Assembly: GCA_045545095.1 (NCBI GenBank)
Contig: JAZQAG010000021.1
Span: 1-64,000, forward strand
Origin: Phocaeicola_A sp045545095
Lineage (GTDB): Bacteria > Bacteroidota > Bacteroidia > Bacteroidales > Bacteroidaceae
Direction of reading: 5' to 3'
DNA: 64,000 nt
In this document: positions 9,544 to 17,590 of the stretch, piece by piece
Layout: each line of letters starts with the position of its first letter
Position numbering within the stretch: position 1 is the stretch's first letter
The notes under the pieces: model-generated
What the model saw: the letters and a program-made list of their open reading frames with translations, nothing else
The model's database searches: none
What the model was told of the DNA's origin: nothing
Position numbers and translations under genes: made by a program

Positions 9544-10212
9544 ATGACCACCCACGAAACCATCAAGGAAATCAAGGCCCAATTCCGCCTGTTCATGAAC
9601 GGTGCCGTTTCGCAAAGTATGCGCGAAAAAGGTTTGGATTACAAACTCAACTTCGGTATCGAACTCCCCCGTCTGAAAGAAATTTCTCTCAGGTACGAAA
9701 AAAATCATTCCCTCGCAGGGGAGTTATGGAAGGAAAACATTCGCGAATGCAAGATACTTGCCACCCTACTCCAACCCATTGAAACTTTTTTACCAGAGAT
9801 AGCCGACATTTGGGTAGAGGACATCCGTCATCAGGAGATGGCCGAGATAGCCAGCATGAATCTCTTCCAACACTTGCCATATGCATCCACCAAGGCTTTC
9901 CAATGGATTGCCGATGAGCGCGAGTTCTTTCAGGTATGCGGTTTCCTCACCCTTGCCCGCTTGTTCATGAAGGGATGCCTATTGAACGAAAGAGCAGAAA
10001 ATGAATTCTTTGACCAGGCCATTACAATAGTATCGAGTACATCTACTAATAGCCGCCCACAAAAAGCTGCTTTCATTGCTTTACAAAAATACATGTATTT
10101 AGGAAATGAACAAGCAGAAAAGGTTCTTAAAGTAACCAAACCTTTGGCTAAAACATCCGACAAATCTTTAAGTAATATCTACCAAGAATTGAAAGGTGAA
10201 ATAATAGAATAA
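9544..10212 (+). CDS. DNA alkylation repair family protein
   Basis: A 222-aa alpha-helical (HEAT-like) protein resembling the DNA alkylation repair enzyme family (AlkC/AlkD-like fold), which excises alkylated bases. ATG 9544 is preferred; the TTG at 9523 lies in the repeat. Recognition rests on overall similarity (MREKGLDYKLNFGI, IRECKILATLLQP, MNLFQHLPYAS) and length rather than on a single catalytic motif. Other HEAT-repeat roles cannot be excluded. The next gene begins 82 bp downstream with its own promoter. Confidence 0.75.
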   Translation: MTTHETIKEIKAQFRLFMNGAVSQSMREKGLDYKLNFGIELPRLKEISLRYEKNHSLAGELWKENIRECKILATLLQPIETFLPEIADIWVEDIRHQEMAEIASMNLFQHLPYASTKAFQWIADEREFFQVCGFLTLARLFMKGCLLNERAENEFFDQAITIVSSTSTNSRPQKAAFIALQKYMYLGNEQAEKVLKVTKPLAKTSDKSLSNIYQELKGEIIE

Positions 10213-10267
10213 GGACAGAAATCGTATTTTTTAGCCCAAAAACCTTTCCTATTCCACTAAAAAGGTT

Positions 10268-10275
10268 TAACTTTG
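10268..10275 (+). promoter_or_regulatory. -7 box (TAnnTTTG) upstream of the Fur-family gene
   Basis: TAACTTTG 20 nt before the ATG at 10295 fits the Bacteroidetes -7 consensus; the -33 box is weak. Confidence 0.5.
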
Positions 10276-10294
10276 TTCGCGTTAGTGCCACAAC

Positions 10295-10768
10295 ATGGAA
10301 GATTCTAGTATTAAAGATACTGTAAAACAAATATTTACAGAATATTTGCGTACGAACGGACATCGCAAGACGCCCGAACGGTATGCTATACTTGATGCTA
10401 TTTATTCCATTAAAGGGCATTTTGATATGGAGACATTACACAGCATCCTACTCAATCAGGAAAATTTCCGAGTTAGTCGTGCAACTTTATATAACACAAT
10501 AGAACTGTTGCTAAATGCCAAATTAGTCATCAAGCATCAATTCGGGAACTCATCACAATATGAACGCTCATACAAGATGAATACACATCACCACTTGATT
10601 TGTACTGAATGCGGACAAGTGACCGAATTCCAAAATGACGATTTACAACATGTCATAGCCAGTTCTCCAATGAAACGTTTTCAAATGTCTCATTACACCT
10701 TATATATATATGGGGTATGTCGTAAATGTATCAATCAAAAGAAACGAAAAAATAATTCAATAAAATAA
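10295..10768 (+). CDS. Fur-family transcriptional regulator
   Basis: Metal- or peroxide-responsive repressor of the Fur/PerR/Zur family, 157 aa. The N-terminal winged helix covers about residues 10-90 (RKTPERYAILDAI, SRATLYNTIELL). The dimerisation domain carries HHHLICTECGQV with the first CxxC-type pair, and CRKC near residue 147 supplies the second structural zinc pair. It lies 15 bp upstream of purA and is probably co-transcribed with it. Sequence alone does not separate Fur, PerR and Zur specificity. Confidence 0.92.
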   Translation: MEDSSIKDTVKQIFTEYLRTNGHRKTPERYAILDAIYSIKGHFDMETLHSILLNQENFRVSRATLYNTIELLLNAKLVIKHQFGNSSQYERSYKMNTHHHLICTECGQVTEFQNDDLQHVIASSPMKRFQMSHYTLYIYGVCRKCINQKKRKNNSIK

Positions 10769-10783
10769 TTTTAGAAAAGAAAC

Positions 10784-12064
10784 ATGAAAGTAGATGTTTT
10801 GTTAGGCCTCCAATGGGGCGATGAAGGTAAAGGTAAGGTTGTGGATGTATTGACCCCCAACTATGATGTTGTAGCCCGCTTTCAAGGAGGTCCCAATGCC
10901 GGACACACCCTTGAGTTCGAAGGACAAAAATACGTTCTTCGCTCCATACCCTCTGGTATTTTCCAAGGTGACAAAGTAAACATCATAGGAAACGGTGTAG
11001 TGCTTGACCCCGCCTTGTTTAAGGGCGAAGCAGAAGCTCTTGAAGCATCAGGCCACCCCTTGAAGGAGCGTCTCCACATTTCCAAGAAAGCCCACCTCAT
11101 CCTGCCTACCCATCGCGTATTGGACGCAGCCTATGAAGCAGCCAAAGGCGATGCAAAGGTTGGTACAACCGGTAAAGGTATTGGCCCTACCTATACCGAC
11201 AAGATTAGCCGTACTGGTGTACGCGTAGGTGACATCCTCTCTCCTAACTTCAATGAAATCTACGGCAAAGCCAAGGCACGCCATGAAGCAATCTTGAAAA
11301 GCCTCAATTATACTTACGATATCACTGAAATGGAAGAAGCTTTCCTCTCAGGAGTAGCCTACTTGCGCGAATTCCATCTGGTAGATAGCGAACACGAAAT
11401 CAATAACCTGTTGAAAGAAGGCAAGAGTGTACTTTGCGAAGGCGCACAAGGAACCTTGCTCGATGTCGACTTCGGTTCTTACCCCTTCGTAACTTCTTCC
11501 AACACCATTTGTGCCGGCGCCTGCACAGGTCTCGGCATCGGCCCCAATAAGATTGGAAACGTATTCGGTATTATGAAGGCATATTGTACCCGTGTGGGTA
11601 GCGGTCCTTTCCCTACAGAACTGTTCGACGAAACGGGAAAACTCATCCGCGACCTTGGTCACGAATATGGTGCTGTAACCGGACGCGAACGCCGTTGTGG
11701 ATGGATTGACCTTGTAGCACTCAAATATGCTATCATGGTCAACGGAGTTACCCAACTGATTATGATGAAGAGCGACGTGCTCGATCAATTCGAAACTATC
11801 AAAGCTTGTGTGGCTTACAAAGTGAACGGTGAGGAAATAGACTATTTCCCCTACGACATCACCGAAGGCGTAGAGCCAATTTACGTAGAATTACCCGGAT
11901 GGAAGACCGACATGACCCGCATGACTGACGAAGCCGAATTCCCAGAGGAATTCAATGCTTACGTATCATTCCTTGAAGAAGAGTTGGAAACTCCTATCAA
12001 AATAATTTCTATCGGCCCTGACCGCGCACAGACAATTGTACGCTATACGGAGGAGGAAGACTGA
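10784..12064 (+). CDS. purA: Adenylosuccinate synthetase
   Basis: GTP-dependent ligation of aspartate to IMP, the first step of AMP synthesis. GDEGKGK is at residues 12-18, the IMP-loop GGPNAGHT near 36-43, and GTTGKGIGPTY near 128-138. It is 426 aa with no gaps. It sits directly behind the Fur-family gene and is closed by the terminator at 12119-12154. Confidence 0.97.
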   Translation: MKVDVLLGLQWGDEGKGKVVDVLTPNYDVVARFQGGPNAGHTLEFEGQKYVLRSIPSGIFQGDKVNIIGNGVVLDPALFKGEAEALEASGHPLKERLHISKKAHLILPTHRVLDAAYEAAKGDAKVGTTGKGIGPTYTDKISRTGVRVGDILSPNFNEIYGKAKARHEAILKSLNYTYDITEMEEAFLSGVAYLREFHLVDSEHEINNLLKEGKSVLCEGAQGTLLDVDFGSYPFVTSSNTICAGACTGLGIGPNKIGNVFGIMKAYCTRVGSGPFPTELFDETGKLIRDLGHEYGAVTGRERRCGWIDLVALKYAIMVNGVTQLIMMKSDVLDQFETIKACVAYKVNGEEIDYFPYDITEGVEPIYVELPGWKTDMTRMTDEAEFPEEFNAYVSFLEEELETPIKIISIGPDRAQTIVRYTEEED

Positions 12065-12118
12065 CTTTCTGTCAGCCACATACCTTTTAATAGAATAACG
12101 AATGTTATAATATAACAA

Positions 12119-12154
12119 AAAAACGGTGAATGTCGATTGTCATTCACCGTTTTT
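12119..12154 (+). terminator. Intrinsic terminator of fur-like/purA
   Basis: Perfect 14-bp stem (12119-12132 and 12141-12154) with an 8-nt loop; the 3' arm ends in five T. Confidence 0.85.
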
Positions 12155-12162
12155 CGTTACTT

Positions 12163-12179
12163 TTGGCACAAAATTTGTC
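12163..12179 (+). promoter_or_regulatory. Sigma-54-like -24/-12 element
   Basis: TTGGCAC (12163-12169), five bases, then TTGTC, one base off the TTGGCAC-N5-TTGC consensus and with correct spacing. It is 45 nt before the ATG at 12224. A match of this length can arise by chance, and no enhancer-binding protein is encoded nearby. Confidence 0.3.
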
Positions 12180-12223
12180 TCTTATAGGATAAATATTCAT
12201 TAATAACCAAAAAGAAAAAATAT

Positions 12224-12904
12224 ATGTCAGGTTACTGGATTCTTTTCATTGCGATAGCTATTTTAAGTTATCTCGTACAATTAAATTTGAATAATAAGTT
12301 CAGAAAATATTCGCGTATCCCTTTAGGAAACGGGATGACAGGTCGGGATATTGCTGAAAAGATGTTACATGATAATGGAATCTTCGACGTGAGAGTTATC
12401 AGCACCTCGGGACAATTAACAGACCATTATAATCCGAGCAATAAAACCATTAATCTCAGTGAAGGAGTTTATGCTAGTACAAGTGTTGCAGCAGCAGCTG
12501 TAGCAGCTCATGAATGCGGCCATGCCGTACAACATGCCGTAGCATATGGTCCTTTAAAAATGCGTTCTGCTTTGGTTCCTATTGTATCATTTGCATCAAG
12601 TTGGGTGTCATGGGTTTTACTTGCTGGCATACTTCTTATTGAAACGTTTCCACAAGTTTTGTTGATAGGCATCATTTTATTTGCATGCACCACTCTATTT
12701 AGTTTCATAACCTTGCCAGTAGAAATTGATGCAAGTCACCGTGCTCTTGCTTGGCTCAGTCAAGCTGGTGTTACCAATTACAGTAACCAATCGCAAGCAC
12801 GTGACGCCTTAAAATCTGCTGCATATACATATGTCGTAGCTGCCGTAAGTTCATTAGCCACATTAATATATTACGTTATGATATATTTGGGCCGTAGAGA
12901 TTAA
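12224..12904 (+). CDS. Membrane zinc metallopeptidase (YugP-like)
   Basis: A 226-aa membrane protein with N-terminal and multiple C-terminal hydrophobic segments (about 5-20, 110-150, 195-222) and a zinc-peptidase motif AAHECGHAVQH near residue 92-102. This arrangement matches the YugP/neutral zinc metallopeptidase 2 family. The physiological substrate is not known. The gene is isolated between the purA terminator and a convergent neighbour; a hairpin formed by GCACGGA/TCCGTGC around 12937-12960 lies downstream. Confidence 0.88.
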   Translation: MSGYWILFIAIAILSYLVQLNLNNKFRKYSRIPLGNGMTGRDIAEKMLHDNGIFDVRVISTSGQLTDHYNPSNKTINLSEGVYASTSVAAAAVAAHECGHAVQHAVAYGPLKMRSALVPIVSFASSWVSWVLLAGILLIETFPQVLLIGIILFACTTLFSFITLPVEIDASHRALAWLSQAGVTNYSNQSQARDALKSAAYTYVVAAVSSLATLIYYVMIYLGRRD

Positions 12905-13029
12905 TATCACGGACGCCTCAAAAAATATAAATGAATCAGGCACGGATTTCTCCGTGCCTGATTCATTTTATAATACAAACTATATCCTGAATTTACTTTT
13001 TATTCTACATTGTAAAATATAGCAAATCG

Positions 13030-14136
13030 TTATTTATTAATTTCGACAATTTGAGTCGGTGCCTGATTAGCATTACGCAAATTTGTCTGCTCTACCACAT
13101 TGGCCGCCAATTGAATGAAAGCACGCCCAGTGATACTATTCTCATCGAGTGCTACAGGCAAGCCATTATCACCCCCTTCACAAATACTCTGAACAAGGGG
13201 GATTTGTCCCAATAACGGAACATTCATCTCTTCTGCCAAATGTTTAGCCCCTTCACGTCCGAATATATAGTATTTGTTCTCAGGAAGTTCTGCGGGAGTA
13301 AACCATGCCATATTCTCGACTAGGCCCAATATGGGGACATTTACTTTATCATTGGTAAACATATTGATACCCTTTCTGGCATCGGCAAGGGCCACTTGCT
13401 GAGGAGTACTTACAACAACCGCACCAGTAATAGCCAAATTTTGTACAATTGTCAGATGAATATCGCTGGTACCAGGAGGCAAATCTATCAGGAAATAATC
13501 AAGTTCACCCCAATTTGCATCGGCAATCAGTTGTTTCAACGCATTGCTGGCCATACCACCACGCCACAGAGTAGCCTGATCTGGATCTACAAAGAAACCT
13601 ATGGAAAGCAACTTCAACCCGTACTTCTCCACAGGTATTATCAAATCACGTCCATCAATAGTCTCTGCATAAGGACGTGCATCCTCCACTTGAAACATTT
13701 TGGGCATACTAGGACCAAAAATATCAGCATCCAACAAGCCCACTTTATAACCAGCCTTGGCTAAGGCTACAGCCAAGTTTGCAGCTACTGTACTCTTTCC
13801 CACTCCGCCTTTACCTGACGAAACTGCAATGATATTCTTCACCTGAGGCAACATACAACCAGGTTCTGGACGCGCTTGCTGAATGGTTTTCACAGAAATG
13901 TTCCCCTTAATATCTACGTCTTTGCTAACATAAGTCAGAATAGCAGCTTCTGCAGCTTTTATAATGGACTTCATAAAGGGGTCTGTAGATTTTTCAAATA
14001 TCAATGAAAAGGAAACTTTCATTCCCTCTATACGGATATTATCCTCTACCATACCTGCTTCTACTATATTTTTTCCTGTGCCAGGGTAACGCACCGTTGC
14101 CAATGCATCGAGTATCAGTTTGGGATATAATGTCAT
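13030..14136 (-). CDS. Mrp/ApbC-family P-loop ATPase
   Basis: Iron-sulfur carrier-type ATPase: an N-terminal MIP18/FSCA domain (about 1-75) and a deviant Walker A GKGGVGKST at 108-116. The usual Fe-S binding CPxC pair after the ENM(A/S) motif is not present; the corresponding stretch reads ENMAWFTPAELPENKYY. Cluster binding by the canonical cysteines is therefore doubtful, though this variant may be normal for Bacteroidetes. 368 aa is typical. It is transcribed leftward with trmB upstream, separated by about 240 bp of repeat-rich sequence. Confidence 0.9.
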   Translation of the reverse strand: MTLYPKLILDALATVRYPGTGKNIVEAGMVEDNIRIEGMKVSFSLIFEKSTDPFMKSIIKAAEAAILTYVSKDVDIKGNISVKTIQQARPEPGCMLPQVKNIIAVSSGKGGVGKSTVAANLAVALAKAGYKVGLLDADIFGPSMPKMFQVEDARPYAETIDGRDLIIPVEKYGLKLLSIGFFVDPDQATLWRGGMASNALKQLIADANWGELDYFLIDLPPGTSDIHLTIVQNLAITGAVVVSTPQQVALADARKGINMFTNDKVNVPILGLVENMAWFTPAELPENKYYIFGREGAKHLAEEMNVPLLGQIPLVQSICEGGDNGLPVALDENSITGRAFIQLAANVVEQTNLRNANQAPTQIVEINK

Positions 14137-14380
14137 ATGAGTTATGAGTTATGAGTTTTGAGTTATGACGCGAAGCTGATGAGAGCTGTGCTCGAACTAA
14201 TTATTAATTATTAATTATTTACGATTTGACAATTTACTATTTACTATTACGATTTAGCTATTTTTCCTATTTAGTCCCCTCCCTTCTGGGGAGGGTTAGG
14301 GAGAGGCCTGAGGGTTAGGGAGAGGATTCAGGGAGTCAGAGGGGCCGTCACTTGTAGCTTGTAGCTCATCACTTATTCAT
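14137..14380. repeat. Repeat-rich intergenic region (Mrp gene-trmB)
   Basis: Contains tandem GAGTTAT pieces (14138-14165), ATTATTAATTATTAATTATT (about 14199-14218), two copies of GAGGGTTAGGGAGAGG (about 14294-14326) preceded by a CCCCTCCC/GGGGAGGG stem, and an ACTTGTAGCTTGTAGCT piece near 14347. No gene is visible. These are the same kinds of repeat seen singly elsewhere in the window. Confidence 0.7.
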
Positions 14381-15139
14381 TCATTTACTTGTCTGTAAGC
14401 CGCTACGTTTGCTACGGTTATAGCTACGATAGTCGTCTAATTCTATTTCTACGTTCGGTTCTTCCAACACACCTTCTTGTGGCAAATGGAATTTCAAGTA
14501 CTTGATGTTCAATCCACGGTCAAGCCATTGTTGTTCGTAGTATGTGCGGATACTGAGGATATCATCCACCAATCCGCTATGATACAGGTCATCAGTTATA
14601 AAATCAACAGGCAAATGGTTATGTTCTACCATATATTTAGTATAAGTGAACATAAAGTTACTATCTGTTTTCAAATGGATGAGCCCGCTATCTACCAAGA
14701 AATGACGATACCTGTTCATAAAGTAGGTAGATGTCAATCGCTTGGTTGCCTTTTTCATCTGTGGATCACTGAAAGTCAACCATATTTCACTCACTTCACC
14801 TGATGCAAAAAAACGGTCGATAATTTCTATGTTTGTACGCAAGAATGCTACATTTTTCATTTCCGCATTCAAAGATTCTGTAGCTCCACTCCACATGCGG
14901 GCCCCTTTGATATCCACACCAATAAAATTTTTATCGGGAAAGAGACGACCAAGGCCAACGGTATATTCTCCACGGCCACATCCCAATTCCAAGACAATAG
15001 GATTGTTATTTTTGAAAAAATCACGATGCCAATGGCCCTTCATTTCAAAAGGAACATTTTCTGCCACCGAAAAAGGATATTCAAACACATGGGGATACTC
15101 CGCCATATCGGCGAATTTTGCCAATTTTCCTTTACTCAT
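14381..15139 (-). CDS. trmB: tRNA (guanine-N7-)-methyltransferase
   Basis: SAM-dependent methylation of G46 in the tRNA variable loop. The Rossmann motif LELGCGRGEYTVGL (near 50-63) and the TrmB signature LTFSDPQMKKATKRL are visible. The ATG at 15139 (MSKGKLAKFADM) is preferred, giving 252 aa; the upstream in-frame ATG at 15169 lies in a repeat. Slightly longer than the enterobacterial enzyme, as usual for Bacteroidetes. Confidence 0.94.
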   Translation of the reverse strand: MSKGKLAKFADMAEYPHVFEYPFSVAENVPFEMKGHWHRDFFKNNNPIVLELGCGRGEYTVGLGRLFPDKNFIGVDIKGARMWSGATESLNAEMKNVAFLRTNIEIIDRFFASGEVSEIWLTFSDPQMKKATKRLTSTYFMNRYRHFLVDSGLIHLKTDSNFMFTYTKYMVEHNHLPVDFITDDLYHSGLVDDILSIRTYYEQQWLDRGLNIKYLKFHLPQEGVLEEPNVEIELDDYRSYNRSKRSGLQTSK

Positions 15140-15149
15140 TTTATTACTA

Positions 15150-15235
15150 AAACAAGCTACAAATGACAAGTTACAATAACCATAAGCGATTTATTTGTAA
15201 CCCATCATCTGTAGCTTATTACTTATCATTTATTT
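15150..15235. repeat. Intergenic repeat upstream of trmB
   Basis: AAGCTACAAATGA (about 15154-15166) and TCATCTGTAGCTT (about 15208-15220) form an imperfect stem. It is a member of the ACAAGCTAC family found at 9475. Confidence 0.6.
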
Positions 15236-15823
15236 TTAGTTTTCTATTTTCACGTCTTCGTAAAAGGCCGCCACGGCTGTTTGCATATAAGGTAACAAGA
15301 AGAAATATCCGATACCTGCGGTCAGAATCGCAAGAATTGCCCACCCAATAAAGCTCAGATGTAACAAAAACAATTGCATCTTGTGTCCCTGCATCATAGA
15401 CATACTCTTCTCAATAGCAGCATTATACTTCATTTCGGGATTATCACGCAATATATATGAAGTCATGGCATAAGAATACCCCTTGATAATACCAGGAATA
15501 ATCAGTAACAACGTCCACAATATGACATATACCGACTGTAACAACATGGTACCCCACACACGACCTGCATTTTCTCCTTTATATCCTTCTATCAGTGTAA
15601 TATATTCAGGTTTCTTGCCACGAATCACATCGAGGAACATAATCGTCAATCCCCATCCCATAGGAATAAGGAGCAACGAGCCAATAAAACTCAAATTTTC
15701 GCCCAAGATAGCACTGAGAAGAAATGAAACTACTACATATATTAAAGTCGCTACTGCACCAGTAATCCAATTCCCACTCATGGCTTTGGCAGCCATATCC
15801 CGATATTCAGAATTCTTTTTCAT
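15236..15823 (-). CDS. DUF975-family membrane protein
   Basis: A 195-aa protein with about five hydrophobic segments (near 20-60, 90-120, 150-185) and the family's RGKKPEYITLIEGY and PGIIKGYSYAMTSYIL motifs. Function is unknown; DUF975 proteins are integral membrane proteins. It lies 32 bp downstream of ilvE on the same strand and may be co-transcribed. Confidence 0.8.
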   Translation of the reverse strand: MKKNSEYRDMAAKAMSGNWITGAVATLIYVVVSFLLSAILGENLSFIGSLLLIPMGWGLTIMFLDVIRGKKPEYITLIEGYKGENAGRVWGTMLLQSVYVILWTLLLIIPGIIKGYSYAMTSYILRDNPEMKYNAAIEKSMSMMQGHKMQLFLLHLSFIGWAILAILTAGIGYFFLLPYMQTAVAAFYEDVKIEN

Positions 15824-15855
15824 ACGTAAAATATTAATTGTTATCTACTTTATTA

Positions 15856-16884
15856 TTATTCAACCAGTGTAACCCAACCATGCGTGTCAGGCTCGTCACC
15901 ATATTGGATTGCACGCAATTTGGTGTAAAGTTTGGTACTGACAGGTCCCGGTTTACCATCTTTAGAGATTACATAAGAGTGGTTATTCTCGGGATCATCG
16001 ATGCGCTCAATAGGACTGATAACCGCAGCCGTGCCACATGCACCTGCCTCTTCGAAGGTTGTCAGTTCCTCTTCGGGAATAGCCCGACGCTCCACTTTCA
16101 TACCCATATCTTCAGCCAATTGCATCAAACTTTTATTGGTAATAGAGGGTAGGATACTGGTACTAAGTGGAGTAACATAAGTATTATCTTTGATACCAAA
16201 GAAGTTGGCAGCACCACATTCGTCAATATACTTTTTCTCCTTGGCATCCAAATAGAATTCCGCTGAATAACCAGCCTCATGTGCCTCTTTGCTGGCACGA
16301 AGACTGGCGGCATAGTTTCCGCCAACCTTGTAAATACCAGTACCAAGGGGCGCCGCACGGTCATACTTACGGGTAATGACGTAAGGAGTTGTAGCAAATC
16401 CACCTTTGAAATAAGGCCCTACAGGAGTCACAAAAATTAAAAAAAGATATTCTCCAGCAGGTTTCACACCAACCTGTGGCCCTGTACCGATAAGTAAAGG
16501 ACGTATGTATAACGATGCTCCACTCTCGTAAGGAGGAACAAAGCGCTCATTCAGTTTGATGACTTTCTTCACCATTTCAGCAAACAGCTCGGTAGGCATT
16601 TCAGGCATCAGAATACCACGACATGTACTTTGCAAACGGGCCGCATTTTCATCAAGACGGAATACTCGGATTTTACCATCCTTTCCACGGAAAGCTTTCA
16701 ACCCTTCGAATGCCTCTTGGCCGTAATGGAGACAAGTTGCCGCCATATGTAAGGGAATTGTTTCTTCACTGCATACTTCAATCTCACCCCATGCACCATT
16801 ACGGTGATAACAACGCACATTATAATCGGTCTTTCGATAGCCAAATGACAGATTGGCCCAATCAATTTCGTTCATTTTATCCAT
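15856..16884 (-). CDS. ilvE: Branched-chain amino acid aminotransferase
   Basis: PLP-dependent fold-type IV transaminase that completes leucine, isoleucine and valine synthesis, so it works downstream of the leu operon at 1-6.5 kb. The PLP lysine is K186 in GIYKVGGNYAAS. ECGAANFF and the GTAAVISPI segment bind cofactor phosphate. At 342 aa it belongs to the longer BCAT class. A TAAATTTG -7 box lies at 16915-16922 on the minus strand, 31 bp upstream. Confidence 0.96.
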   Translation of the reverse strand: MDKMNEIDWANLSFGYRKTDYNVRCYHRNGAWGEIEVCSEETIPLHMAATCLHYGQEAFEGLKAFRGKDGKIRVFRLDENAARLQSTCRGILMPEMPTELFAEMVKKVIKLNERFVPPYESGASLYIRPLLIGTGPQVGVKPAGEYLFLIFVTPVGPYFKGGFATTPYVITRKYDRAAPLGTGIYKVGGNYAASLRASKEAHEAGYSAEFYLDAKEKKYIDECGAANFFGIKDNTYVTPLSTSILPSITNKSLMQLAEDMGMKVERRAIPEEELTTFEEAGACGTAAVISPIERIDDPENNHSYVISKDGKPGPVSTKLYTKLRAIQYGDEPDTHGWVTLVE

Positions 16885-16914
16885 ATTTTCTTTATTTTAA
16901 TTTCAAATTGGCAG

Positions 16915-16922
16915 CAAATTTA
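16915..16922 (-). promoter_or_regulatory. -7 box for ilvE
   Basis: CAAATTTA on the plus strand reads TAAATTTG on the minus strand, 31 bp before the ilvE ATG. Confidence 0.5.
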
Positions 16923-17001
16923 CAAGAATAAATACACTTTACCAACTAATTGAAAGGAAAAAGAATCTTTCTCTGTCATATTTACAGAGCAATGGGTACA
17001 A

Positions 17002-17062
17002 TTCCCCTACGTGGTAAATGATTTTCCCATGTCGGGTAAACCAATTTATCACGTAGAGGAAA
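17002..17062 (-). terminator. Hairpin after the YqeY gene
   Basis: Arms 17002-17019 and 17045-17062 pair over about 18 bp with two mismatches (wobble on one strand). It lies just after the stop of the GatB/YqeY gene and before the ilvE promoter. Confidence 0.6.
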
Positions 17063-17072
17063 AGATTTTGAA

Positions 17073-17522
17073 TTACTTAGCCAACAATTCTTTGACACAA
17101 GCCGAGATGGCCCTTCCTTCAGCACGTCCTGCCAATTGTTTGGTAGCTACGCCCATCACCTTGCCCATATCCTGAGGCCCTGTAGCACCAACCTGGGCTA
17201 TTATATCACTGAGAGCAAGAGTCAGTTCATCTGCACTCATTTGCTTTGGCATATACTGTTCGAGCACATTTACTTGTGCCAATTCATCAGCAGCAAGGTC
17301 AGCACGTCCCTGTCCTTCATAGATGGCAGCTGCATCACGTCCTTGTTTGGCCAACTTTTGGATAATCTTGAGAGCAGCCTCATCAGTAAGTTCATCATTT
17401 GCTCCAGGAGCGGTCTTGGCTTCAAGGAACACTTTTTTCACATTGCGCAAAGTCTCTAAGCGCACTTTATCACGAGCCTTCATGGCCTCTTTGATATCAT
17501 TACTGATTTGATCGAATAACAT
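17073..17522 (-). CDS. GatB/YqeY domain protein
   Basis: A 149-aa protein of the YqeY family (related to the C-terminal tRNA-binding domain of amidotransferase subunit GatB). Conserved pieces include MKARDKVRLETLRNV, LEQYMPKQM and MGKVMGVATKQLAGRAEG. It is thought to act around tRNA but the exact role is unproven. 149 aa is the standard length. Confidence 0.92.
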   Translation of the reverse strand: MLFDQISNDIKEAMKARDKVRLETLRNVKKVFLEAKTAPGANDELTDEAALKIIQKLAKQGRDAAAIYEGQGRADLAADELAQVNVLEQYMPKQMSADELTLALSDIIAQVGATGPQDMGKVMGVATKQLAGRAEGRAISACVKELLAK

Positions 17523-17590
17523 AGTTCTAATTACGATTTAAATAATAACTATACTTAATTAATAATTATTTGTAGCTTATACTACTATCA

